DNA of 64,000 nucleotides from Tahibacter soli (lineage in GTDB: Bacteria > Pseudomonadota > Gammaproteobacteria > Xanthomonadales > Rhodanobacteraceae), in contig NZ_JAOVZO020000019.1 in NCBI RefSeq assembly GCF_025717065.2, positions 62,001-126,000 on the forward strand, given 5' to 3'. Within the stretch, counting starts at the first letter, position 1; the number at the start of each line of letters is the position of its first letter. Below, one piece after another: positions 8,853 through 17,325 of this stretch. Under the pieces are notes generated by a model, which worked only from the letters and a program-made list of their open reading frames with translations, was not told the DNA's origin and searched no databases. The position numbers were made by a program, and so were the translations under genes.

Positions 8853-9409
8853 CAGCTCAGGACGCGGTTGAGCCAGGCGCGCGCGAAGCGCAGGTCGCGA
8901 TCGACGGTCGGCACCGACACGCCGACGACCGCGGCGATCTCTTCGCGCTCCATGCCGGCGAAATAGCTCATCTCGACGACGCGCGCGATGCGCGAATCCT
9001 CGGCGTGCAGCTGGTTGAGCGCCTGGTCGAGCGCGAGGAGATCGAGTTCGATGCGCTGGCCTTCGGACGCCTCGGCCGCGCTCAGCGTCACGAGGACGAT
9101 GTCGCCGCCGCGCTTGGCCGCGAGCCGCGAACGCGCGTGATCGACCAGCACCGAGCGCATGTGCATCGCCGCGAACGCCAGAAAATGCGCGCGATTCTGC
9201 CAATCCGTGTCGCTGCCGAGCAGACGCAGCAGCGCCTCGTGCACGAGCGCGGTCGGTTCGAGCGTCTGCACGGGCCCTTCGCGGCGCAGACGCACGGCGG
9301 CCATTTCGCGCAGCGTGTCGTACAGGCGCGGCATCAGGCGTTCGAGCGCCGAACGGTCGCCCCCGCGCCAGGCATGCAGAAGTTCGGTCACATCACCGGC
9401 AGAGGTCAT
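8852..9409 (-). CDS. ECF-type RNA polymerase sigma factor (TIGR02999-like, kinase-linked)
   Basis: The 185-aa product has a sigma-2 region (about 5-80) with the LEPTALVHEALLRLL segment typical of the TIGR02999 group. A C-terminal sigma-4 helix-turn-helix (about 125-182) includes EIAAVVGVSVPTVDRDLRFARAWL. No anti-sigma gene is adjacent; instead the next gene is a Ser/Thr kinase overlapping by one base. This matches ECF groups controlled by phosphorylation. The start at 9409 is preferred because AAGGGCGAG lies just upstream. A longer frame reaches 9631, but its extra 74 residues look noncoding and Cys-rich. Target promoters are unknown. Confidence 0.9.
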   Translation of the reverse strand: MTSAGDVTELLHAWRGGDRSALERLMPRLYDTLREMAAVRLRREGPVQTLEPTALVHEALLRLLGSDTDWQNRAHFLAFAAMHMRSVLVDHARSRLAAKRGGDIVLVTLSAAEASEGQRIELDLLALDQALNQLHAEDSRIARVVEMSYFAGMEREEIAAVVGVSVPTVDRDLRFARAWLNRVLS

Positions 9410-9637
9410 ACTCGCCCTTGCGTTCTCAAGCCAAACGTCGACGCAGTTCAGTGTGCTTCCCGCGGCACACTCCGTGCACAAGCCGCGCCAGATGCCATCG
9501 CATCCAGTCGGACAGGTGCTACCGCAACGTTCGCTCGACCCGCCTCGACAAACCTTGCACGGGTCGAATTGTGCCGGATACGCCAGCGTCTTGTCGTGGG
9601 TTGTGAAGCCGCGCGGCGTTCGACGCCGCACGCGCGT

Positions 9638-10957
9638 TCATCCGGCGGCCGGCGCTTCCTCTGTCGTATCGGCACCCTCTCGTCTCGCCACGACGACCGC
9701 CGTCGCAAGATCGCCAGTCACGTTCAACGCGGTGCGGCACATGTCGAGGAAACGATCGACCCCGAGGATGATGCCGATCGCCTCGGGCGGCACGTGCAGA
9801 TACGTCAGGATCATCGCGATGACCGGCAGCGAGCCTGCCGGTACGCCGGCGGTGCCGATCGAACCGAGAATGCACAGGCCGAGCACCATGATCTGCTGGA
9901 CCCAGCCGAGCTCGACGCCGAAGCACTGCACGAGGAACAGTACGGTCAGGCCTTCGAACAGCGCGGTGCCGTGATGATTGGCGCTCGCGCCGATCGTCAG
10001 CACGAAGCGCGCGACCTTCGGCGGCAGGCGCAGGTTCTGTTCGGCGCATTTGAGCGTGGTCGGCAGCGTGCCGGTCGACGAGGCGGTGGAGAACGCGGTG
10101 AGAATCGCCTCCTGCGAGTCGCGGAAGAAGCGCCGCGGACTCATGCCGCCCATGAAGCGCACCCACAGCGGCAGCACGACGAAGCCGTGGATCGCGATCG
10201 CCAGCAGTACCGAGAACGCGTACCACGCGAGCGTCATGAGCGTGTCCCAGCCGAAGCGCGCGGTCAGCGCGAACATCAGACAGGCGACCGCGTACGGCGT
10301 CAGCTTGACGACCATGCCGATGAGCTTCATGACGAGCTCGTTCAGCCCCTGGATCGCTTCGCGGAAGCGCTGCGTCGCCGGCGTCGGCGTCAGGACGAGC
10401 GCGACGCCGAGCATGATCGCGAAGAACATCACCGCGAGGAAGTCGCCGTTGCTCGCGGCCTTGACGACGTTGCGCGGCACGATGCCGAGAATCATCTCGA
10501 TGACCGAGAGCGTCGGCTTCGAATCGGTGATCGCATGCGCCTTCTGCGCGCTGCCGGCGAGCAGCGCGTCGCGCACGGCCGGGTCGAACGCGCGGCCCGG
10601 TTCGATCAGGTGCACCACGAGGAGACCGATCGCGATCGCGATGCTCGTGACGACGCCGGTGTAGATCAGCGTGCGCCATCCGATGCGTCCGAGCGAGGCG
10701 ATGTCGCCGATCTCGGTGACGCCCAGGATCAGCGCCGTGAACATCAGCGGCAGCACGAGCATGAAAAGCAGATTCAGGAACAGCTGTCCGCCCGGCGCGG
10801 CGACATAGTCGACGAGACCCGAGACGATGGCCGACTGCGGTCCGGCGAGGTAGGCGATCGCGCCGCCGATGATGCCGACCGCGAAGCCGATCAGCACTTT
10901 CCAGTGCAGGGCGAGTCCGCGCTCGGGCGGTGTCACGGTAGCGGCGGCATGGCTCAT
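9638..10957 (-). CDS. Dicarboxylate/amino acid:cation symporter (SDF/DAACS family)
   Basis: The 439-aa membrane protein has about eight transmembrane helices and the re-entrant-loop motifs of the glutamate transporter family. These are the serine-rich ASSTGTLPTTLKCAE (HP1), GTAGVPAGSLP (HP2) and DMCRTALNVTGD in the last helix, whose arginine is associated with acidic substrates. The normally invariant NMDGT motif of helix 7 reads NHHGT here, so sodium coordination may differ from the archetype. It probably imports C4-dicarboxylates or acidic amino acids with H+ or Na+. The start at 10957 begins MSHAAATVTPPERG, right before the first helix; the frame is open further upstream through the structured leader. 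Confidence 0.88.
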   Translation of the reverse strand: MSHAAATVTPPERGLALHWKVLIGFAVGIIGGAIAYLAGPQSAIVSGLVDYVAAPGGQLFLNLLFMLVLPLMFTALILGVTEIGDIASLGRIGWRTLIYTGVVTSIAIAIGLLVVHLIEPGRAFDPAVRDALLAGSAQKAHAITDSKPTLSVIEMILGIVPRNVVKAASNGDFLAVMFFAIMLGVALVLTPTPATQRFREAIQGLNELVMKLIGMVVKLTPYAVACLMFALTARFGWDTLMTLAWYAFSVLLAIAIHGFVVLPLWVRFMGGMSPRRFFRDSQEAILTAFSTASSTGTLPTTLKCAEQNLRLPPKVARFVLTIGASANHHGTALFEGLTVLFLVQCFGVELGWVQQIMVLGLCILGSIGTAGVPAGSLPVIAMILTYLHVPPEAIGIILGVDRFLDMCRTALNVTGDLATAVVVARREGADTTEEAPAAG

Positions 10958-11311
10958 GTCGGCTCGTCGGTTCGTAGGCGGAAACGCGAAACCTACCGGA
11001 GCCCGACCTTCGAGGCAACGCAAGAAGAGCCCGATGCGACAGGGGGGACGCATCGGGCTCGTGGTGGTCATCCTGACCAGAGCACCCTGCCCGTCCAGAC
11101 AACTCCCTGAGAGCTTGCGACAGCGTCCGGCGGCCCGGATTCCCGAGGACCCGCCCGGACAACGTGCCTCGACGGCAAGCGTCGACGGCAACCGTTGCGG
11201 CCGCTGGTTCAAACAGGGGGTTTGACCAATCGGCGCGCCGCGCAGACTACGTGCCGGCGCGCCCGATTTCCGTCCACTGCGTCACGTCATCGCCGCGCGT
11301 AGCGGAAGAGT
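10958..11311 (-). promoter_or_regulatory. Structured leader of the symporter gene (354 bp without a gene)
   Basis: This space separates batD from the symporter start. On the minus strand it holds, in order, a hairpin at 11206-11227 (8 bp with one bulge, possibly ending the Bat transcript), two direct copies of a TTGCCGTCGA unit near 11169-11191, a 6-bp hairpin with 3-base loop at 11065-11079, and a perfect 12-bp stem with 10-base loop at 11027-11060 followed by TTCTT. The last could act as an attenuator. I could not match it to a riboswitch class; a CTCTCAGG stretch recalls the glycine aptamer, but the complementary 5' GGAGAG is absent. Confidence 0.45.
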
Positions 11312-13018
11312 TCAGCGACGTGACGATTTCGGCCACAACGGCGGCAACGCCGCATCGTCGTTCGACGCGGCGACATGTGAGCGCCGCGTGAAACCCGGCG
11401 CGAACGCCGCGGCCGTCTGCGACGGCACCGCCCCGGCGCCGTCGGCCGCATAGCAGGCGCGCTGCAGCGCCTCGATAGCGTCGCGTTGCGCGGGCGAGTC
11501 GAGTTGCGCGGCCAGTTCGCCCAGGTGAGTCGCGCGGATGCCTTCGGCCTGCGCCCAGCGCAGCAGCGCGCGCGCGCACTTGCGTGCGTCGCCGCCGCTC
11601 GCGGCGCGCGCGAAGGCGCCGCGCGAGCCCAGCGTCGCCGTCGAGTCGTTCGTGCGCGTCGGCGTCGCAACGCGAGCGATGCCGGCACGCGTGCGCCACC
11701 ACCAGAACGCGATCGCGACACTTGCCAGCCACAAGGCGAAGCTCGCGAGCGCGAGCGTGCGCCAGGGGCCGGCGTCGGACACGGGCGCCGCATCGGCCGG
11801 CGCGGGCGACGTCGTTGCGGGCGTGTCGGCCGCTGCCGGCGGGACGGCGGGTGCGGCGGCGCCGGCGACGCCCGCCGCGATGACGATGTCCTGCGCCGGC
11901 ACGATCGCGCTCGCCGGCTGGTCCTTCGCGGTATCCCACCAGTCGAGCGTGATCGCGGGAATGTGCAAGGTGCCGGGCCGCGTCGGCACGATCGCGAACT
12001 TGCGGCTGCGCTCGCCGAAGATCCACGTGCCGTTGTCGCGCGTGCGCGTCGTCGGCTTGTCGGGATAGATCTCGGCACCGTCGATCGCCGGCAGCGCGAG
12101 TTCGGGAATCTGCTCGAAACCGAGGCCCTGGGCGCGCGCGGTCAGCGTCAGCGTCAGCGGTTCGCCGACGCGCCCGCCGGCCGACGCGTCGATGCCGGCC
12201 GCGGACAGTTCCAGCGTCTGCGCCGGCAGCCACGGCCCGTCGCCGGACTGCGGCGGGCGCGGCTTGACGTCGAGCGTCACGCCCTGCGATTGCGTCGACA
12301 CCATGCGACCGCGGCCGAAGAACATCGCCGACGGATCGTTGCCGCTGATCGCGCGACCGCGAAACTTGAGCGGCGGCAGTTCGATCGTGCCGCTCTTCTC
12401 GGGCAGGCCGGCGTAGCGCTGTTCGAGCACGCGAAAGCGGCGCCCGCCGCGCTCGGCGTCGTAGGCACGGCCCTGGCCGAGCTTCTGGATCACGAGCCCC
12501 TGCGCCTGCAGCGGTTCGAGTTCGTAGTCGGAGAGGTTCACCGCGACGTACACCTTGACCGTCAGCGACACCTGCTGCTGCACGTAAGGCGTCAGCGGAT
12601 CGGCCGACAATTCGACGATGATCTCTTCGTTGCCGCTCGTCGCGGCCGGCGCGGCGGTGACGTTAAGGCTCAGCGGCTGCGTCGTCGCGCCGGCGACCGC
12701 GAGCGCCGGCACCGTCAGGCGTCCGACGCGCCGCGGCTGCAGCGACACGCCCCACAACTGCTTCGCCGTCGCCTGCCCGTTGACGATGTTGACCGAGCTG
12801 GAACTCGACGGGTCCATCACTTCGAAGTCGTTCTTCAACGCATCGAAACTCGGCGCGCTCGCGCCGGTGCCCGTCGCCTCGATGTTGAGCGCCACGGTTT
12901 CGCCGAGCTGCACCGTGTCGCGATCAAGCCACGCGCGCACGTCGGCCGCGCGCGCGGCGGGCAGCCACGCGCCGATGCATGCGAGCGCGACGAGCGCCGT
13001 GCGGAGGATCCTCGCCAT
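11312..13018 (-). CDS. batD: BatD-like membrane protein
   Basis: The 568-aa protein has a signal peptide (ending about residue 24 after ARA), a long periplasmic beta-rich region typical of BatD (oxygen-tolerance protein family), and one membrane helix at about 405-425 just after a Pro/Ala-rich linker. A cytoplasmic tail of roughly 140 residues follows. BatD proteins act with the VWA proteins BatA and BatB in stress tolerance, mechanism unknown. The ATG at 13018 shares its A with the stop of the upstream gene (TGATG). It is the last gene of the MoxR-Bat operon. The longer open frame to 13120 lies inside the preceding gene and is not used. Confidence 0.87.
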   Translation of the reverse strand: MARILRTALVALACIGAWLPAARAADVRAWLDRDTVQLGETVALNIEATGTGASAPSFDALKNDFEVMDPSSSSSVNIVNGQATAKQLWGVSLQPRRVGRLTVPALAVAGATTQPLSLNVTAAPAATSGNEEIIVELSADPLTPYVQQQVSLTVKVYVAVNLSDYELEPLQAQGLVIQKLGQGRAYDAERGGRRFRVLEQRYAGLPEKSGTIELPPLKFRGRAISGNDPSAMFFGRGRMVSTQSQGVTLDVKPRPPQSGDGPWLPAQTLELSAAGIDASAGGRVGEPLTLTLTARAQGLGFEQIPELALPAIDGAEIYPDKPTTRTRDNGTWIFGERSRKFAIVPTRPGTLHIPAITLDWWDTAKDQPASAIVPAQDIVIAAGVAGAAAPAVPPAAADTPATTSPAPADAAPVSDAGPWRTLALASFALWLASVAIAFWWWRTRAGIARVATPTRTNDSTATLGSRGAFARAASGGDARKCARALLRWAQAEGIRATHLGELAAQLDSPAQRDAIEALQRACYAADGAGAVPSQTAAAFAPGFTRRSHVAASNDDAALPPLWPKSSRR

Positions 13019-14907
13019 CACCGTTCTCCTTTGCCCGCGTCGCGCTGGCGGCGTTCGTATTCGAGCTGAAACTTGCGCCGCAGCAGGCCACCCGGGTCGT
13101 CCGGCACGCGTTCGAGCCACTGTTCGACCGCCTGTCGCTGTTCGCGCTGGGTATCCGATTCGACGCGCGCCTTCGCGGCCTGCCCCTGTTCGGGTTCCTT
13201 GCCGGCCTGTTCGACCGCCTTGTCCATCGCCTTGCGAAACGTTTCGCGCTGCTCCTGCTGTTTCTGCGCGTCCTTCTCGGCACCGGCCTCGCCGCTGCGC
13301 TCGCCGTCCTTGCCGTCGGCACTGCGCTCGGGATCGGTGCCGCCGCGACTGTTCTGCGCACCTTCTTTCGAATCGTCGGAACCCGACGGCTTGCCGTCAG
13401 CCGATTCCTTCTGCTCCTGCGGCGACGAGTTCTGCTCGCCCTGCCGCTTGTCGCCCTGTTGCTGCTGATCCTCTTCGCCGCCGCCGGACTGCCCCTGCCC
13501 GCCCTGCGCCGACTTGCCGTTCTTGTCGTCCGGCTTCTGTTGATTCTGTTGCTGCTTTTTCAACCAGGCCTCGACCGCCTGCTTGTTCGCCTGCGCATCG
13601 GCATGCCCGGGGTTCTGCGCTATCGCTTCGTCCCACGCCTTGATCGCTTCCTGCCACTGCTGCTGTTGCGCGAGCGCGTTGCCGCGGTTGTATGCCGACT
13701 CGGCGTCTTCGGATGCCGCGTATTCCCGCGTCGCCGCCGCGTAGTCGCCGGCACGAAACGCGGCGGCGCCGCGCAGGTCGGCGTCCTGCGCGAGCTCCTG
13801 CGCGCGTTTGGCGTCGCCGCCTTCGAGCGCGTTCCACGCCTGCCGGTCGCGGCTCGCCCACAGGTCGGCGAAGTCGAACGCGCGCGCGGGTGCCGTCGCG
13901 CCCGCGCCGACGGCGAACACCGCGAGCATCAGCCAGCCGCGCCGGAAACCGGCGAGCGCGAGCGGTATCAGCGCGAGCGCGAGCCACGGACCGCGATCGC
14001 GCCATTGCTGCGACGCGACCTCGTCGGCGAGCGCCGCGCCGCCGGGCGACGCCGGCGCGACGCCGCGGTCGGCGAGCGGCGCCACATCGCCGGCGGCGTC
14101 GACGTAACGGCCGCCACCGGCCTGCGCGACCGCCGCGAGCGCGGCGGCGTCGAGCTTCGGAATCACGATGTTGCCTTGTGTATCTTTCAAGAAATCGCCC
14201 TGCGGCAGGCTGACCGGCGCGCCCTGCGCCGTGCCGACCGCGAGCACCGACACGCGCACGCCCTGCGCGGCGGCGGCGTTCGCGGCGGCCGTCGCGTCGG
14301 CGCTGACGCTGTCGGCGACGAGGATCAGGTCGCCGCCGCGCTGGCCGCTCTGCGCGATGAGATCCACGCCGCGACGGATGGCGACCGCGGTCGCGTTGCC
14401 GCCGACCGGCATCACGGTCGGGTCGAGCCCGTCGAGCAGGTTTTCGACGGTTTTGGCGTCGTCGGTCAACGGCGCGACGACGAACGCGTCGCCGGCGTAG
14501 CCGACGAGCGCGACCTGTCCGTCGCGCAGCCGTGCGAGCAGGTCGCGCACCTTGAAGCGCGCACGCGTCAACCGGTCGGGCTTGAGGTCGGCCGCGAGCA
14601 TCGTCGGCGAGAGTTCGAACGCGATCACCGTGGCCGCCTGGTTGCGCTGCACCGGTATCGGCAGGCGTTCCCAGGCCGGCCCCGCGAGCGCGGCGACCGC
14701 GACGATCCACGCGAGACACGCCAGCACCATCGGCGCGCGCCGCGCGGTTTCGGCGCCGGTCACCAGATGCGGCAGCAGGTGCGCGTCGACGACCTTCGCC
14801 CACGTGCGCCACTGCGCGTCGCCGCGTCGCAACGCGAACCACAGTGCCGGCAGCGCGATCAGCGCGAGCCACCACCAGGGCCGCAAAAAGTGGAATTCGC
14901 CGATCAT
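13018..14907 (-). CDS. BatB-BatC fusion: VWA membrane protein with TPR and charged tail
   Basis: The 629-aa product joins two proteins that are often separate. Residues 1-340 are BatB-like: two N-terminal helices (8-26, 60-77), a VWA domain (about 90-290) and a C-terminal pair of helices (307-340). Residues 350-450 hold TPR repeats (for example SAYNRGNALAQQQQWQEAI), and 450-629 form a very polar Gln/Lys/Asp/Gly-rich tail, as in BatC. The metal-site motif reads ELSPT instead of DxSxS, so metal binding may be lost in this VWA while BatA keeps it. The ATG at 14907 overlaps the batA stop (ATGA). Confidence 0.88.
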   Translation of the reverse strand: MIGEFHFLRPWWWLALIALPALWFALRRGDAQWRTWAKVVDAHLLPHLVTGAETARRAPMVLACLAWIVAVAALAGPAWERLPIPVQRNQAATVIAFELSPTMLAADLKPDRLTRARFKVRDLLARLRDGQVALVGYAGDAFVVAPLTDDAKTVENLLDGLDPTVMPVGGNATAVAIRRGVDLIAQSGQRGGDLILVADSVSADATAAANAAAAQGVRVSVLAVGTAQGAPVSLPQGDFLKDTQGNIVIPKLDAAALAAVAQAGGGRYVDAAGDVAPLADRGVAPASPGGAALADEVASQQWRDRGPWLALALIPLALAGFRRGWLMLAVFAVGAGATAPARAFDFADLWASRDRQAWNALEGGDAKRAQELAQDADLRGAAAFRAGDYAAATREYAASEDAESAYNRGNALAQQQQWQEAIKAWDEAIAQNPGHADAQANKQAVEAWLKKQQQNQQKPDDKNGKSAQGGQGQSGGGEEDQQQQGDKRQGEQNSSPQEQKESADGKPSGSDDSKEGAQNSRGGTDPERSADGKDGERSGEAGAEKDAQKQQEQRETFRKAMDKAVEQAGKEPEQGQAAKARVESDTQREQRQAVEQWLERVPDDPGGLLRRKFQLEYERRQRDAGKGER

Positions 14908-15902
14908 GCGGTGCTCCCGGCGAGCCGTCCCGGCCATTGCGCGACGAGCGCCGCGGCCAGCGCGACGAGCAGCGCGAGCGACAGCGGCAGGTGGAACAGT
15001 TCCTTCACGGGGCGATATCGCTCGGCCTGGTCGGCGGCGGGTTCGAGACGGTCGATTTCGCGATAGATGCCGGCGAGTTCGGCCGTGTCGCGCGCGCGGA
15101 AGAACCTGCCGCCGGTCTTGTCGGCGATTTCGGTCATCAGCGCGACGTCGAGATCGGCCGACGGATTGACGGTGTGCGTGCCGAACATGTCGTTGACGCG
15201 CATGCGTTCGGCGCCGAAGCCGATCGTATACACGCGTACTTTTTCCGTCTGCGCCAATTCGGCGGCCTTGCGCGGATCGAGTTCGCCGGCGGTGTTGACG
15301 CCGTCCGTTAGCAGCACGACGACGCGCTGCGCTTCGGGCCGGTCGCGCAGGCGCTTGACCGCGAGGCCGAGCGCGTCGCCGATCGCCGTGTCGCTGCCGG
15401 CGAGGCCGATCGCCGACTCTTCGAGCTGCGTGCGCACGGTTTTCAGGTCGAACGTCAGCGGCGTCAGAAGGTATGCGCGCGTGCCGAACAGGATCAGGCC
15501 GACGCGGTCGCCCAGGCGCCGCGCGATGAAGTCGCCGAGCACGACCTGCATCGCCTCGAAGCGCGACGCGCCGCGCTGGCCCAGCGTCATGTCTTCGGTC
15601 TTCATGCTGCCGGACACGTCGACCGCGAGCAGCATCTCGCGGCCGCTGCGCGGCAGGTCGAGCGGCTCGCCGGTCCATTGCGGCCGTGCCACCGCCGCGA
15701 CGACGAGCGCCCAGACGATCCACGGCCAGACGCGGCGGCTCGTGCGCGCGGTCGCCGCGTGGCTGTCGCCTTGCGCATCGAACACGCCGACATGCGGCAG
15801 GCGCAGCGCGGCGCCCGACTCCGTCGCCGGCGCGGCGAGCCGCGCGACGATCCACGGCAGCGGCAGCAGCGCGAACAGCCATGGCCAGGCCCATTCAAAC
15901 AT
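14904..15902 (-). CDS. batA: BatA-like VWA membrane protein
   Basis: The 332-aa protein has N-terminal helices (about 5-22 and 59-74), a VWA domain with an intact metal-ion-dependent adhesion motif (D95-V-S97-G-S99), a TDG strand near residue 203, and a final helix (about 308-325). This is the standard Aerotolerance/BatA layout. Such proteins are thought to form a membrane complex with other Bat proteins and a MoxR ATPase. The start at 15902 (MFEWAWPWLF) puts a membrane helix at the N-terminus, as in the family; it overlaps the preceding DUF4381 gene by 8 bp. Confidence 0.9.
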   Translation of the reverse strand: MFEWAWPWLFALLPLPWIVARLAAPATESGAALRLPHVGVFDAQGDSHAATARTSRRVWPWIVWALVVAAVARPQWTGEPLDLPRSGREMLLAVDVSGSMKTEDMTLGQRGASRFEAMQVVLGDFIARRLGDRVGLILFGTRAYLLTPLTFDLKTVRTQLEESAIGLAGSDTAIGDALGLAVKRLRDRPEAQRVVVLLTDGVNTAGELDPRKAAELAQTEKVRVYTIGFGAERMRVNDMFGTHTVNPSADLDVALMTEIADKTGGRFFRARDTAELAGIYREIDRLEPAADQAERYRPVKELFHLPLSLALLVALAAALVAQWPGRLAGSTA

Positions 15903-16368
15903 CGGCCAGCTCCGTCGCGAGCACACGTCGCGTATGCCGGTCGACGAGCGCGTACAAGCGCGCCGCGTCGATCCTCGCGGCCGGTCGGTACGGTGCGTCG
16001 ACGAGCGCGTCGCGCACGTCGGCGAAGCCGTCGCCATGGCGGTCGAGAAACGCGATCCACGCCGATCCGCTCAACGCCGGGGCGTCGGCGCGCACGAGGC
16101 TCGACAGGCGCCGCAGATGCTCGGACAGCGCCGCGGCGAAACGCGTATCGTCGCCGTCGCGGCGCCAGTCGGCCTCAAGCCGCGCGAGCGCGGCGATCAC
16201 GCGGCGATCTCGCCGCACGCGTCGCAGGCGCCCCGAGCCGCGGCGCGCGAGAAGCACCAGCACAAGAATCGACAAGGCAAAAAGTATCCACCAGCCCGGC
16301 GCGGGCGGCCACCACGACGGTTCGACCGGCAGGTGGATGTCGCGCAGCTGCGGCAGGTCGTCGGCCAT
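15895..16368 (-). CDS. DUF4381 membrane protein
   Basis: The 157-aa product has a short N-terminal segment with LPxLRDIHLPxxPSWWPPAPGWW, a diagnostic start for DUF4381, then one membrane helix (about 25-42) and a basic helical cytoplasmic domain. DUF4381 proteins are found almost only between the DUF58 and BatA genes of MoxR-Bat operons, as here. Its role is unknown; by position it is a subunit or assembly factor of the VWA complex. The ATG at 16368 shares one base with the DUF58 stop (TGATG). Confidence 0.85.
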   Translation of the reverse strand: MADDLPQLRDIHLPVEPSWWPPAPGWWILFALSILVLVLLARRGSGRLRRVRRDRRVIAALARLEADWRRDGDDTRFAAALSEHLRRLSSLVRADAPALSGSAWIAFLDRHGDGFADVRDALVDAPYRPAARIDAARLYALVDRHTRRVLATELADV

Positions 16369-17315
16369 CACGCCGCTCCCCGCCGCGCCGCGAGCGCGAG
16401 GCCCAGCAGCGCGAGGCTGCGCGCGAGTTCGTCGCGCGTGTCGACCGGCAGCACCGCGATGCCGAGCTTGCGCGCGGCGTCGACGAACGTCGCGCGGCGG
16501 CGGCGGAACGCCTCTACCCACGCGCCGTCGTGCGCGCCGTCGCCGAATTCGAAGCGGCGGCGCTCGCCGCCGATCGCGAACGTGTAGCGTCCGCGCGGCG
16601 GCGCGGCGAGTTCGAGCGCGTCGGTCAACATCAGCACCTTGATGTCGCAATGCGTCGCGAGCCGCGTCAGCGGCGCCTGCGCGGCCGCGTCGGCGCAGAA
16701 GCCGTCGGTCGCGACGATCACGAGACTGCCGGGCCGCGCGAGCCGGCGCGTGCGTTCGAGCGCTTCGGACAGCGGCGACGCCGTTTGCGTCGCGCGCGCG
16801 AGCGCGTCCCATTCGACGAAGCTGCGCAGGCAGCGCAGCGCGCCGCGCGGACCGCCGGCCGGGCGTACCTCGCCGGTCACGCCGCCGCCGAAGCCGACGG
16901 CACCGACGCGATCGCCGCCGCGCACGGCGCTCCACGCGATCAGCGCGGCGGCGCGCGCGGCCTGCACCGACTTGAAGCGCACGCGCGTGCCGAACTGCAT
17001 GCTCGGGTTGTGATCGAGCACGAACAGCACGCTGCGTTCGCGCTCTTCCTGGAACACCTTCGTGTGCGGCCGTCCCGTGCGCGCGGTGACGCGCCAGTCC
17101 ATGCTGCGGATGTCGTCGCCGGGCTGGTAGGCGCGCGACTCGACGTAGTCGACGCCGCGTCCGCGAAAGCGCGACGTCTTGATGCCGGACGAATCGGCGG
17201 CGACCTTGCGCGACGCGGCGAGCACGAGCGCGCGCGCGGCGAGGCGCTGCGCGATCAGCGCGTCGAGCCGGACGCTGACGGCCGACGTCGCGGCGGTGGT
17301 TGCTGGCGTCGCCAT
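16368..17315 (-). CDS. DUF58 (VWA-related) protein
   Basis: The 315-aa protein carries the DUF58 signature GVDYVESRAYQPGDDIRSMD (about residues 54-73) and a VWA-like core (LDHNPSM near 99-105, VIVATDGF near 197). It has no clear membrane segment. In this family the VWA-like core partners with the adjacent MoxR ATPase. It lies 10 bp after moxR and is coupled to the DUF4381 gene, consistent with one operon. Specific substrate or client: unknown. Confidence 0.9.
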   Translation of the reverse strand: MATPATTAATSAVSVRLDALIAQRLAARALVLAASRKVAADSSGIKTSRFRGRGVDYVESRAYQPGDDIRSMDWRVTARTGRPHTKVFQEERERSVLFVLDHNPSMQFGTRVRFKSVQAARAAALIAWSAVRGGDRVGAVGFGGGVTGEVRPAGGPRGALRCLRSFVEWDALARATQTASPLSEALERTRRLARPGSLVIVATDGFCADAAAQAPLTRLATHCDIKVLMLTDALELAAPPRGRYTFAIGGERRRFEFGDGAHDGAWVEAFRRRRATFVDAARKLGIAVLPVDTRDELARSLALLGLALAARRGAA

Positions 17316-17325
17316 GCCGGGCGCG

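Noticed and set aside
9410-9631. Longer N-terminus of the ECF sigma factor with several Cys, resembling a zinc-binding extension
   Set aside because: The shorter start has a good ribosome-binding site and the extension does not resemble any sigma factor.
11027-11130. Glycine riboswitch, because of a CTCTCAGG stretch
   Set aside because: The pairing GGAGAG and the conserved aptamer core were not found.
10958-11212. Symporter gene starting at 11212 (524 aa)
   Set aside because: The extra 85 residues are not family-like and cover hairpins; the normal N-terminus begins at 10957.
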